A DNA stretch of 64,000 nucleotides. Source: Zelopaecilomyces penicillatus. Taxonomy: Eukaryota; Ascomycota; Sordariomycetes; Hypocreales; Pseudodiploosporaceae. The position numbers and the translations under genes are program-made. Position 1 is the first letter of the stretch, and each line of letters opens with the position of its first letter. Shown here piece by piece: positions 34,811-46,218 of this stretch. The stretch covers positions 496,001 through 560,000 of the forward strand of contig VCCP01000002.1 of assembly GCA_005765155.1 (NCBI GenBank). The letters run 5' to 3'. Under the pieces are notes generated by a model, which saw only the letters and a list, made by a program, of their open reading frames with translations, made no database searches and had not been told where the DNA came from.

Positions 34811-36294
34811 ATGGCGGATAAGCATCGTGTCAAGTATGCCCCTGAAACGTACATCACTGGGTTTACTACTGGAACAGTGCCGCCAATAACATGGCGAAAT
34901 TGGTATCAGTACACCAACTGGCTGTATGCCTTTATTGTGGTTGTCCTTCCTCTGACACACTTGCCCGCCGCTTACTTTGTCCCACTTGATCTACGCACCT
35001 TTATATTTGCTTCGTTTTATTTTGTCAACTCAGGTATCGGGACTACTGCTGGTCTGATGCTCCCATAGATTCTTGCCCACCCAGATATATACACGCATGG
35101 CTTGGGGAGGGGGAGGGGGAGGGGGAGGGAACTAGGCTAGGCTAACCAGCAGCAGGTTACCATCGTCTGTGGTCACACTCTTCGTACCAGGCGTCTCTAC
35201 CCCTCAAGATCTACCTGGCTCTCATGGGTGCCGGAGCTGTACAGAATTCCATTCGACATTGGTCAATTGACTACCGTGTACACCATCGATTTACTGATAC
35301 AGACAAAGACCCATACGGAGTGCAAAAAGGCTTGTTACATGCACATGTTGGGTGGTTGTTGAAGCTTCGAAACCCTACTGGTCATGCTCATGTTGATTCC
35401 AGCGACCTTGACGAGGATCCAATTGTAATACTTCAACATCGTAATTATATGCCTATTGTTACATTCATGGCCTTTGTACTCCCAATTGCGGTGTGTGGAT
35501 TCGGATGGGGCGATTGGGTTGGCGGTCATCTTTACGCCGGCGTCGCCCGTATGTTCATTGTTCATCATGGAACACTCTGTGTCAACTCACTTGCTCATTG
35601 GTTTGGTGATCAACCTTATGATGATCGCAATACACCTCGAAACCACCTTTTCACAGCATTGATAACTTTTGGTGAAGGCTATCATAATTTCCACCAGGAA
35701 TTCCCATCAGATTATCGAAATGGTATTGAATGGTGGCAATATGATCCCACCAAATGGGCAATCTGGACATGGAAGAAGCTAAGGATTGCTTCTGACCTAA
35801 AAAGGTTTAAACAAAACGAAATTGACAAAGGCCGACTTCAGCAACTACAGAAAAAGCTAGATAAAAAGCGTGCTCAACTTGACTGGGGTATTCCATTAGC
35901 GCAGCTACCCATCATTGAGTGGGATGACTACATCATTCGCACCAAAGTCGACGGCGAGGCTCTCATTGTTGTCGCTGGCATCGTTCATGATGTGAATGAA
36001 TTCATTAGCCAACACCCCGGAGGCAAGGCACTTATTTCTTCGGGTATAGGAAAGGACGCTACAGCAATGTTCAACGGCGGTGTATACCTGCATTCTAATG
36101 CTGCTCACAATCTGCTGTCGACTATGCGCATTGGCGTTGTTCGTGGGGGTGGCGAGGTCGAGATTTGGAAGAGAATTCATTCGGATGAGGCGGGGAATTT
36201 GCGAGCCCGGAATTCGAATGATGAGAGGATAGTCCGAGCAGGAGAACAAGTGACTAAGAGACGTAGTCTGCGAAGTAGTGCTGCAGCTGCGTGA
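34811..36294 (+). CDS. Acyl-CoA delta-9 desaturase homologue with cytochrome b5 domain and altered histidine boxes (459 aa, 2 exons)
   Basis: Homologous to fungal Ole1/stearoyl-CoA 9-desaturases, ER membrane di-iron enzymes. Exons are 34811-35051 and 35156-36294; the 104-nt intron (donor GTCTGA, acceptor CAG) joins in phase 1 to give [14 protein letters not shown]. Seen: four-helix membrane layout; box 1 HRLWSH (His83, His88) intact; box 2 IDYRVHHR with Tyr120 in place of the first His of HxxHH; box 3 [17 protein letters not shown] with Gln261 in place of the last His of HxxHH; and NSLAH (Asn224) kept. Two unusual histidines (217-218, FIVHHGTLC) stand where Ole1 proteins usually have QQ. The C-terminal b5 domain keeps HPGG (His367) and HSNAAH (His398). 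The frame is otherwise intact. It converges on the polyketide synthase with 351 nt between stops, suggesting a tailoring role. Changed chemistry or loss of activity are both possible. Confidence 0.93.
35102..35130 (+). repeat. GGGGAG minisatellite inside the desaturase-like intron
   Basis: Repeated GGGGAGG units lie between the 5' splice site and the branch region of the only intron. G-rich RNA here could form a quadruplex. Confidence 0.8.
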
Positions 36295-36645
36295 GTTGAG
36301 ATAATTCACTGTTGGGCTACGTCTTTGCACCTGTGATGAGATTGTAGTTGCAAGGTAATCCCAAGAACGAGTTGAACATGGCTATTTTGTAAGGTCACAT
36401 GTGGCTGGTATCAGAGTCATTCCCGCACCGGCCTTTTGGCGTAAACTGCAACAATATATGTGGCTCAAAGATTGGATACAACGGAGTTTTAGGGTTTCAT
36501 GGCTGTTGGAACTTGCTACGTTGGGAAAACACCTCTCGAAGCAATGAAGCGCCATGTTTCGAAACCTTATTAACATCTAAACAGCCTTTAATTTGATCAT
36601 TCTAGAAAATAGCGACACTCTAATCCTCAATGTTAACCAACCATC
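36295..36645. other. Convergent spacer between desaturase-like gene and polyketide synthase
   Basis: 351 nt holding both 3' ends. No gene is seen. Confidence 0.6.
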
Positions 36646-39600
36646 CTAACTATTTTGATTGACAAAGTGGCCTTTGCTTCTAAGATATTGAACGTTTTTT
36701 TTTACAGCATCGTCAAGGGAGACATTGTCTTTGCCATGACCCAGACGTGTAATTAGATCAGGCGTTGCGAGAACACCCTGGAAAGACCATATCGGCACAA
36801 TAGTCTGAAGCTCGTCCAGTTTACCAGCAATCAAGGCAAGGAGCTCAACCATGGGCATTGTGGGCAGGCGCAGGTTCAACTCCTCAGTGACAATCTCCCA
36901 AAACTTGTCAATATACATTCCGTCGGTTAGATCGACCCATGATTCTCTTTCCTTTGTCGATTCGAATAGTTGCCGGGTAATTCTTGCAGCCACTTGATCA
37001 GTAGTGGCCATCGGCATCCAAGTCCCTGCAGGATATTGTGGACACACTCCCAAGAGTGTGCAGGCGGCGACACCACTCCATATCGCATCGCCAATATCCG
37101 CCAAGCCTGAAACAAGCGGTCCAATGAGCAAGCCTGGCCTGACTACAGATATCCTATTTTGATTGCCTGGCAATCGAGCGACAACGTCCATGACAATGCT
37201 TTCTGACATTGCCTTGGTTTGCAAATAGCCGATTTGACGTTTGGCCTCCTCAGCATATTCAGTAAATGGTTGGTTGATATTCCTCTTTAGGCCACCAGAA
37301 ACATGGATGAACTTTGGGTGGTTTGGCGAAGCCAATGCCAGCTTGAGCAAGTTCACAGGCGCGTCAACATTTGAGGCAAACAACATCTCAAATGTAGAAA
37401 CCCAATTGACCGAAGCTCCATTGCTGATTATCGCATCAACGTTACGGTGAGTTGTTGATAAGCCCCGTAGACGCTTCAGGTAAACATCATCAAGTCCCAT
37501 ATTGATAGCAGTGAGATCACCGGTCCACACTTCGATTTTGGCTGCATCATCATCCTTCCACCAGCCAGAGGCCACTGCCATGTTTTTGATTCGACCCAGG
37601 CCTTGTTCCGTTGACTTGGCCCTGACAAGAGCAACGACATTTCCAATCGTATCATTGCGAACCAACTCCTTCAAGATTTCGGTGCCAAGATAGCCAGTAG
37701 CACCGGAGAGGAATACCGTTGCTTGCTGAGGCAGTTGTGTCACGGGATTTGAAGTGAACTCCTCCAGCCCCCATGAGTCATTGATGCGGGATAGATACTC
37801 AACGGCGAGATCAACACTCGAATCTGCTTGTTGCGCCAGCTCCTCAGTAGGAATGCTGACGGATTTTAGACCGTGTTTCTCTTTCAACATTGAGATTGCT
37901 AGGTGTCCCAGCTTTTGAATTGTGTCGGCTTTCGCAATATTCAATGCTGTAATGTCAACTCCTAGGCTCTTGCGCCACCAAGACCGAATCTCAAGGCCAA
38001 TTAGCGAGTCGATGCCGAGTGATTTGAGCGGAGTATTGATATCCGTGTCATCTTCATTCATCATCATGAAGTTACAAATGACTCGGCGAATCTCTGCTGT
38101 GAGAAGCGATAAACTTTCTACTTGGTTCAGAACCTCAGGATTGCCAGGAACGGAGGCCATGAAATCTCGAAGCGGACCGCTCGCTGTACCTGAACCCTCC
38201 TTGTTCTCTGATACCATCTGTTGGCACGAGTATAGGCGAATATCATGTGTCATCAGGTCGGTAGTACTAGCCCGCACTTGTACATTAGTGCTAAGCTGCC
38301 CATTACAACAATATCTATCCTGTGACTCGGTGGCTTTCTTTGGTGGAAAAGAATTTTTGATGCTGATGAGCAGTGCATTTAAGAGTTCTTGCTCTTGGAG
38401 CGCCTGAAGCCCTGCTGCTTGTAGCTTTCGACGAATTGATTGTGACTCGCTCACAACGCCACACCCGTCGACAGGTCCAAGGTCGATAACAGAACAGGGC
38501 AACCCAAGACCTTGACGATACTGAACAAATGACTGGAAGAATGCATTTGCAGCAGCGTAGTTGGCTTGCCCGGGTGTGCCCCGCACGGCTGAAGCAGACC
38601 CAAATAAAACAAAGAAATCAAGATTGTCAGTGTTGGAAAGTGAGTGATGCAAGTTCCAAGCACCTGTAGCTTTTGGCCCTACGACGTCTTTCCAGTCATC
38701 GTATGTAATGTCGGCAATATTGTTGTCCTAGATGCCGCCGTGTTGTTAGCAGGTTCCTATGCCAGGCCGGTCAAACTATCTGAGAAAGAAAGAAGACGTA
38801 CCCTGAGCACCATTGATAAATGTAAAACGCCTTTGATAGCTGTGGGGGCTGACTTTACAGCCTTTTCAACATCAGCCGGCTCAACGACGCTTCCCATCAC
38901 AGGAATTGCTTTACAACCTTCTGTCTCTAGCTCGCGAATGAAGCATTGATCTTCTTCAGATTGTCCAGCGCTCCGAGACAGAAAAACGAAATTCTTTGCT
39001 CCATGCTCAGCCATCCATCTCGTGATGGCTTTGCCTAGACCTCCAAGACCACCTGTCAGCAAATACGTACCCTGCGCCGAGAAATTGGCCAATATTCGCT
39101 CTGCAGTCGCTGGAAGATTAGCAACATCTTTCATGTTGATAATGATCTTGCCGATGTGTTTTCCTTTCTGCATATAACGGAAAGCGTCGACCGCTTGCGA
39201 GGCAGGGAAGGAAGCTGCAAGGTTGATGGGCCAAATAAAACCTTGACGGTAGAACTCCAAAAATTGATCAATAATTCTTGCGGCTATAAGTTAGCTTTTT
39301 GCGGAACAAATAAGGGCAGGCATTTTGCTTGCTCACGTCTGAACTTCTTGAGGCCGCTCTATGAGAAGCAGTAAAAGGTCAATCCCATAAAACTCCCTAT
39401 TTCCCTCAAAAGGATCGAGTCTCAAGGATCCGCGGCCATAGAAGTCGCGCTTTCCAATTTCCAGCATCTTGCCACATCTGGCGACACACTGCCACGACGC
39501 ATGGAGAAGTTCGCCGGCCAATGAATTCAGCACAAGATCTACACCCCTGCCATTGGTAGCCGACATAACATCAGGGTGAAAAGATTCATCTCGAGAGTTA

Positions 39601-42600
39601 AAAATCCTTTCCCGAGGGATATCGTAATTACTCATGAGATATTGGATTTTCTCCTCACTTCCGACCGTAACATAAATCTGCGCATGTCAGTTGGCGAAGG
39701 CTCTTCATTAGTTAAAGCTCTCTCGATCAACTTGACTTACTTCTGCACCAATCATTTTGCAAATCTGGATGGCAGCGAGGCCAACACCGCCGCAAGCTGA
39801 GTGAATCAAGACAGACTAAATGATGCGATTTTAGCATCACTAATATATGTATGCAGCATATAACAATTCCCTTACCTGTCCTTTTTGTAACTGGCCTTTC
39901 GTTATTAAAGAATAAATAACCGTAGTGAAGACTGTTATCATAGTAGCCGCGTCTTCAAGTCCTAGACCATCCGGTATTCGAACAACTCGGCCGCTGGGAA
40001 TTACTTTTCTGGTAGCAAAAAGCTCCTTGCCTAGCGTGATGACATGATCACCGACTCGAACGTTGCTCACTGCTGAGCCAATGCGCGTCACTATGCCCGA
40101 GGCCTCAAGCCCGGCCTGGTTTTTCGGCCCATCAATGATGCCCATCGTAAGTAAAACATCCTATGTAATGATTAGCAATGCGTGATTAGGGAAAGCCGTT
40201 TGGGCAGCATAATGTCGAGGACTTACCCGAAAATTCAAACCAACGTGATGAATTTCTACTTCCACGTCGTCATCTCCGACTGGTATGGGCTTGCTCTTGA
40301 CCCAATGTAGAGAATCAATCAGTCCGCGCGTTCCAACCATTAGTTGCTTCCAGTCGTCACTTGCCAGTTCTGATTCTAGCGCGGCGACTGTAGAGACAGG
40401 ATAATATCGTGATACATGTATTACTCCACCGTGTACAGCATATTCTGGCTCTGTCTTGAGTTCCTGTAGATCGGAGCGGTCTTGGAATTTCCCCAATATC
40501 TTGATAACAGCATCGACACCTGAATTATCTAGCACTTCAAGTTCAACCGTGGAGAAATCAAGAAGACGCTCGCTACGCAGGGTGCGAGCTAATCCGTGAA
40601 TGAAGCCGTATCGTGGATCTTTGCAGTGCATTTGAGCAGGACGTGTTAGCCACAACATGCCCACCTCCAATCCAGTGAGATATTTCATAAAGCTTGCGTA
40701 CTCCTCCGATTGAATGGCGGAAATAAACGGAGTTTCCAAGTCAATAGTAGAAATGACATCCTGATCTGGAATGTGCTCTCCGTCTCCCAATTTGACCCAA
40801 GATACCCTAAATTTTGCCTCTTCAAGTTGAGTAGCCAACTTCTCAGCGAATTCGTGTTTTTCGTTCAGGTAGAGAATAGTGATAGCACGAGCGACCACAG
40901 CCGGCGACTGTATGGCCTGCGATAACATCAGTTGATCCATTACAAACGGAGCCTTTTCATCAGCCTGAACAACATCCACGCCGGAGAAACCTGCTGCACG
41001 AAGCTCCTTGTCCCACCGGTCCACAGAAGCAGTTGGCATATCTTCTCGACCATCGTGTTCTCCAGCCCACCAGCCAGGTGTCAGGCCCTATAATGCGATG
41101 TACGCGTTAGGTGTATTTCATGCATATCAAGATGAGTGTGAAAAATTACATACCATTATGACTGGTATGCAGCGCCAAATCAATGCTGTAAAAGTCTGTC
41201 AGCATCTACAAACAAGCCCATGTATTGACGTCGTCTTACGCTGAGATAACTCCTGCAGAATGAGATGTCCGCCAGGACGAAGCAAGGAGCGGACGTTGCC
41301 AAGAGTGGCATGTAGTGATGGTGTTGCGTGAAGCACCTATATCAGCAAGATGGGTTAGAATGGCGAGTTCAGCATACATTGATTTGCATGGTGGGGGTGA
41401 GTGTACATTTGAGGCCACAATTAGATCATAAGATCCAGTTTCAAATCCCTGCTCAGCCGGACTCTTGGAAATATCGAGGGTCTTGAAGGTCATTCCTGAA
41501 TAATCTTGAAAGCGTTCTTTAGCAGCACTGAAGAACCCCGCGGAAATATCGGTGAAGGTATATTCGGAGTACATATTAGCTCCGTTTGAAACGAGAGCAC
41601 CAAGAAGTCTCGAAGTGACTCCACCTGTCCCGGCACCAATTTCCAGCACCTTCATGTTGGGGTGACTATGAGCAAGAAGCGAACAGAATTTTGAATCATC
41701 AATAGATTCTGCCGAATCATTGTATAGGAGGGCCAATGCGTCTCCTTCCATAAGGAGTTCGAGAGGGTTCATTTCGCCTTGAAACATGCTGATAACATTA
41801 TTAAGTTCTGAGATTGTCTCGTACAACTGGCTGATTTTTATGATATCCTCAGTGAATGCTGCTTTTTCACTTTGTAAAGCTTTTCGCAAAAGATCGTGGC
41901 CCTGAGCATCTAGCCTAGCCCATTTTTGCGCCTCTGGAACAGTACTTGCCCACTCACCCTCAAGCATTTTATTTTTCTCCAGGTTAAGCCAATACACATA
42001 CTTCTCTAGGTATCCAGGCTGGATTTGGACGGACTCAAGAGCATCTAGAGTGTTCAATATGACAACGGCAGTAACTTTCTCCAGAAAAAATCTGTTTGAG
42101 AGAGATGATGTGCCCTTTGTGATGAGGTTTTCTTTGCTTAGAAAGTCGATATCAGGACGCCATTGCAGACGAGCAGCTCCTAAAGTATCCAAGGCTTTAC
42201 GCTGATCAACTGCATCCAGTGGCATCAATGTCGCATTTTCGATACTGACTACAACATCATTTGTGTCTGTAACGACCTTGACATTGCCTTTCACGTCGCC
42301 CTTGGCATTGAGGCCGGCTTTGGCCTCGGCAGTGAGCTCAGGCCCACCAGGTCGCACACATATATGGTCAATGGCCATGGGAATGGCCATAACTTTTAAA
42401 TGACGAGCTATTCCCCTACTAGCAGCAACGCCGAGGAGTTGCAGGCAGGCATCAAGAGCAATCGGATGAACGGAATATCGAGATCGATGTTCTTTCGTGT
42501 CGTTCTGAATCCTTGTGGTTGCTGCAGGCTCGCTTGTATGAGACGTAATCTGTTTCATGCTTTGGAAGTTGGGCCCAAAGTTTAGGCCGAGATATTTCAT

Positions 42601-45600
42601 CCTAGTATACCAGTAACGCTCAGTCACTTGGCGTATATATGGTTTGACAGCAGTTGCTGTTGTACCCGAAAACATTTGCTCGTTGCCAGCCTTCCCTTGA
42701 ACAACACAGTGCAGGGTCCAAGTGCTGTTGGTACAAGACGAGACGGAAATGTCGAACCAAGTCGAGTTATCGTAGTCAGTTAATCGGGCTTGTTTCATGG
42801 ATGTGACAATCTCAATTTTTTCCGAGGACGGGATAAACATTGCTGTTTTCAGAATCATGTTTCGAAGGACATAAATGTCCGAATCAGATATCTGTCGAAT
42901 AGCTTCACCTATCATTGCAATGTATGCCGTGCAGGGATAAATAACATCAGCCCCAATCTGATGATCATTTAGCCAAAGGATGTCAGATTTTTGGAGAACA
43001 TTCCGCCAACTCGGCTCAAGATCAGTTGACTCCAGGCATCTAGAGCCAAGCAACTCGTGGTGAGGATGCTTTGGCATTCTCCAAGCCTGTGAGATACGAT
43101 TCTCAATCCAATATTCAGTACTGTGATTCCATGAGTAATTTGGCAAGTCAGTCAAAACTGAATTATGCGTTGGGTTAATCAATGATAGATCAATCTTGTA
43201 GCCATGAGCGAAAAGCCTTCCGACTGCCGTTACCAAATTCGTTGCACTATTTTCTCCCCGTACTAGCGTAGGAAAATACACAGACTTGCTTTGACAGTGT
43301 TGAAAGATTTGACGAAGCGGACCTTTGAGGGCAGCATGCGGGCCAATTTCCAAAAAGGTAGCCCCTGGCATGTCTTGAATCACATGCTGCGCAGAAGCAC
43401 TGAAAAGAACAGGAGACTCAAGGTTGGTTCTCCAGTAAGTGGGTGAAAATGAAAACATTATCTCATTGTTCACACTTGAGTAGAAAGGCACCGTACCGTG
43501 AGCGGTCGTAAGATGTCGGCGAAGGAGGTTCTCGTACTCGCCACCAATTTCGCGCATGTGGTCTGGCAGAACATGAGCAAATCGTCAAACGGGTTCCATG
43601 GGGATATAGAGGGAATATTCTTACATGAGTGATAAGCCATTTCGACTTGCAAGCGGCGAGTAAAAGTCTCTGAATCGCTAGCTTCGATAGCTTTCAACGT
43701 CTTTTCTACAGCTTCTTCATCACCAGAGATGGTAACGCCCTTTGGACTGTTTTCACATGCCACGACCACGCCGTCAGCGAGGTACGGCGCAGTTGCCTCC
43801 GATCCCAGACCAACAGCAGCCATAGCACCTCTCCTTGTTTGTAGTTTGGTTACCAGTCCGCGGTAATACGCCACCAGAATGGCCTCTGCAGCCGTGAGTG
43901 CTTTCGCGGCGTATGCACCAGCTGTCTCGCCGCCTGAGTGACCGACAATGGCATCCGGTTCGACACCACATTTGGCCAAGAAATTTGTTAGTGCGACTTG
44001 GATGGCAATGCAAAGAGGCTGAGAATATTCAGCCTTCTTCAACAACTCTTCTGTCTCCGTCGTGCTGGAACAGAGCATGTCTATCTCAAAATTAGCCAAT
44101 GTACATATATCATAGAAAGACTGCAGACTGACCTTCCATTGTCCAGCTTGGCCGATCATCCAGGGTTTGCAAAATACTGTCCATATGTCGAATGTCTTCG
44201 AGGAAGGAAGGACATTGTTCCATGAGCTCTCTACCCATCCCCGCCCACTGGGCACCCTGACCAGTGAACACAAACACTAACTTGGGATCATTAGTATTAG
44301 CTTTCTGGAAGCTTTCGAAATCTGAAATTTTGTCTTCTGTTGCAAGACAAAAGGTTCTCCGTGAAAGATGATCCCTGTGCCTCCCTAATGTATGTGCGAG
44401 AGCATCCAAAGATTCATGTCCGGATTCGACGTAGCTGCGCAAATCCTTCACACGCCCGCGAAGAGAATCCTCGTCATGAGCTGAAACTAAGAGCAACCGC
44501 GGCAATTTTGTTGCATGAGTAGACCCATTCAAACTTTGAGGAGCTTTTCCGTTGGTGCTATTGCTTGCATATCCATTGACATGCTCATTAGTTTGGCCAG
44601 CCATGTTGTCGACATGTGCAACGGAATCCTCGTTCACATATCGGACGCTATTGCCCTGTGTGCCCGAAGAGTTGATTCCATGAGCAGCAGCGGACTCTAG
44701 AACAACCTAACGTCACGGGTATCAGAAGAGTATCGTCAAGTTAACGGGGTTATACTAACATGTGCATTGCTCCCCCCAATACCAAAGGAGTTGACGCTGG
44801 CTCTTGCTGGGCGATCCTGTGGCCATGGTGTGGGTTCAACAGGTACCACTAAATTGCCCTCTTTGAATGGGACTGTTGATCTGGGTCAATGATATGCAGT
44901 ACCGGTCATACACCTCACGAGAACTCACTTTTGGGATTCGGTTGAGAAAAGTGGATATTGGGTGGAATAATCTCATTTTCCAAAGCCAACGCAGCTTTGA
45001 TGATACTGACAACACCAGACGCGCCTTCTGTATGGCCGACATTTGGCTTAACCTGTGGTGGATTGTTGAATTATTAGCATCGTACAAGCTGCAAACCAAG
45101 CCGTTTCATTCAGGGGGATGTTTACAGAACAAATGTACTTTAGCTCATCGCCAGCAAAAGCATTGGCAATAGCGGCCGTCTCGATTGCATCCCCAGTCTG
45201 CGTGCCTGTTCCATGGCATTCGATATATGGAGTAGCACTGAGAGCATCGTCACTAATTCCTGCGGCGCGATATGCTTTTCTAATGAGTTGTTCCTGAGCA
45301 TCTGGGCTAGGGTTTGAGAGACCAATGGTCTTCCCATCAGAGTTGACGGATGTGCCTCGAATGATGGCGCGAACGGGGTCTCCATCGCGGAGAGCATCAG
45401 CCAAAGGCTTGATGAAGATTACTGCAGCTGCCTCGCCTCTTGCGAATCCATCGGCGGCACTGTCAAAGGTCTTGCAAATTCCGTCAGAAGCTAATACGCC
45501 CTGTTCTGACATATTCAGTGTCATGGTTGGATCCATTATCACACTGACACCCCCCACAATGGCTCCTGAGCAGTTGCCATTGTATAACGCTTGAACGGCC

Positions 45601-46218
45601 TCGTGAAGACACACAAGTGAAGCTGAACAGGCAGTGCGGATTGTCATGCTAATCGAATACGTCAATTCAATCACAATACACAGGCAATCGCAGATCTGTA
45701 TCTTACCTAGGGCCCTTCAAGTCGTACTCATAGCTGATACGATTCGAGAGAGCGAAATCACCAGCGCCCGGAGTGCACCACACTCCCGAGAGTTCCGCAT
45801 CTCTTCCGGTAATATTGTGCCAGTCCTCGCCAAAACTGCCCACGTAACATCCAATGTCTTTGCCGCGCCAATTAGTTTGGCCAGCGCCCTCCATGCATTC
45901 CCAAGTCACCTCAAGCAGCAACCGCTGCTGTGGATCAAGATGCTGGACCTCAGTCGCAGCCATAGAGAAAAAGCCAGCATCAAAGCTCTTCAGATTTGTG
46001 TCGCGTAGAAAATATCCGCTGTCAGTGGCAACATGGCGGCGTAACCTTTCGTCATGATAGGCTTCAACATTATATCGATCACTAGGGACTCGGCAGTGAC
46101 CACTCTGCTTATTGATAAGCATTTGCCAGAAGTCATCAGGCGTGCTGACGCCTCCGGAGAGTCGAAGACCAATGCCCACAATGGCAATCGGTGGAGGTTG
46201 TTGCTGCTTCACAGTCAT
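36646..46218 (-). CDS. Highly reducing polyketide synthase with terminal thioester reductase (2901 aa, 15 exons)
   Basis: An iterative type I synthase that builds a reduced, probably C-methylated chain from malonyl-CoA. Exons: 46218-45707, 45648-45126, 45052-44929, 44872-44760, 44706-44133, 44080-43625, 43562-41407, 41336-41240, 41185-41154, 41087-40227, 40160-39876, 39815-39741, 39677-39337, 39276-38802, 38727-36646. All phases agree and no stop interrupts. Domains: KS with Cys178, His316, Lys347 and His352; AT with FTGQGAQ (571-577) and GHSGGE (Ser664); DH with His968 and Asp1138; methyltransferase with LEIGAGTGG (about 1407-1415); ER with [12 protein letters not shown] (about 1917-1928); KR with TGGLGGLG (2124-2131) and Tyr2265; ACP with LGIDSL (Ser2449); NAD-binding reductase with SGATGYLG (2549-2556) and YLQTK (Tyr2709, Lys2713). 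The reductase predicts release as aldehyde or alcohol. The KS motif reads RTACSAS where DTACSSS is usual. Confidence 0.95.
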
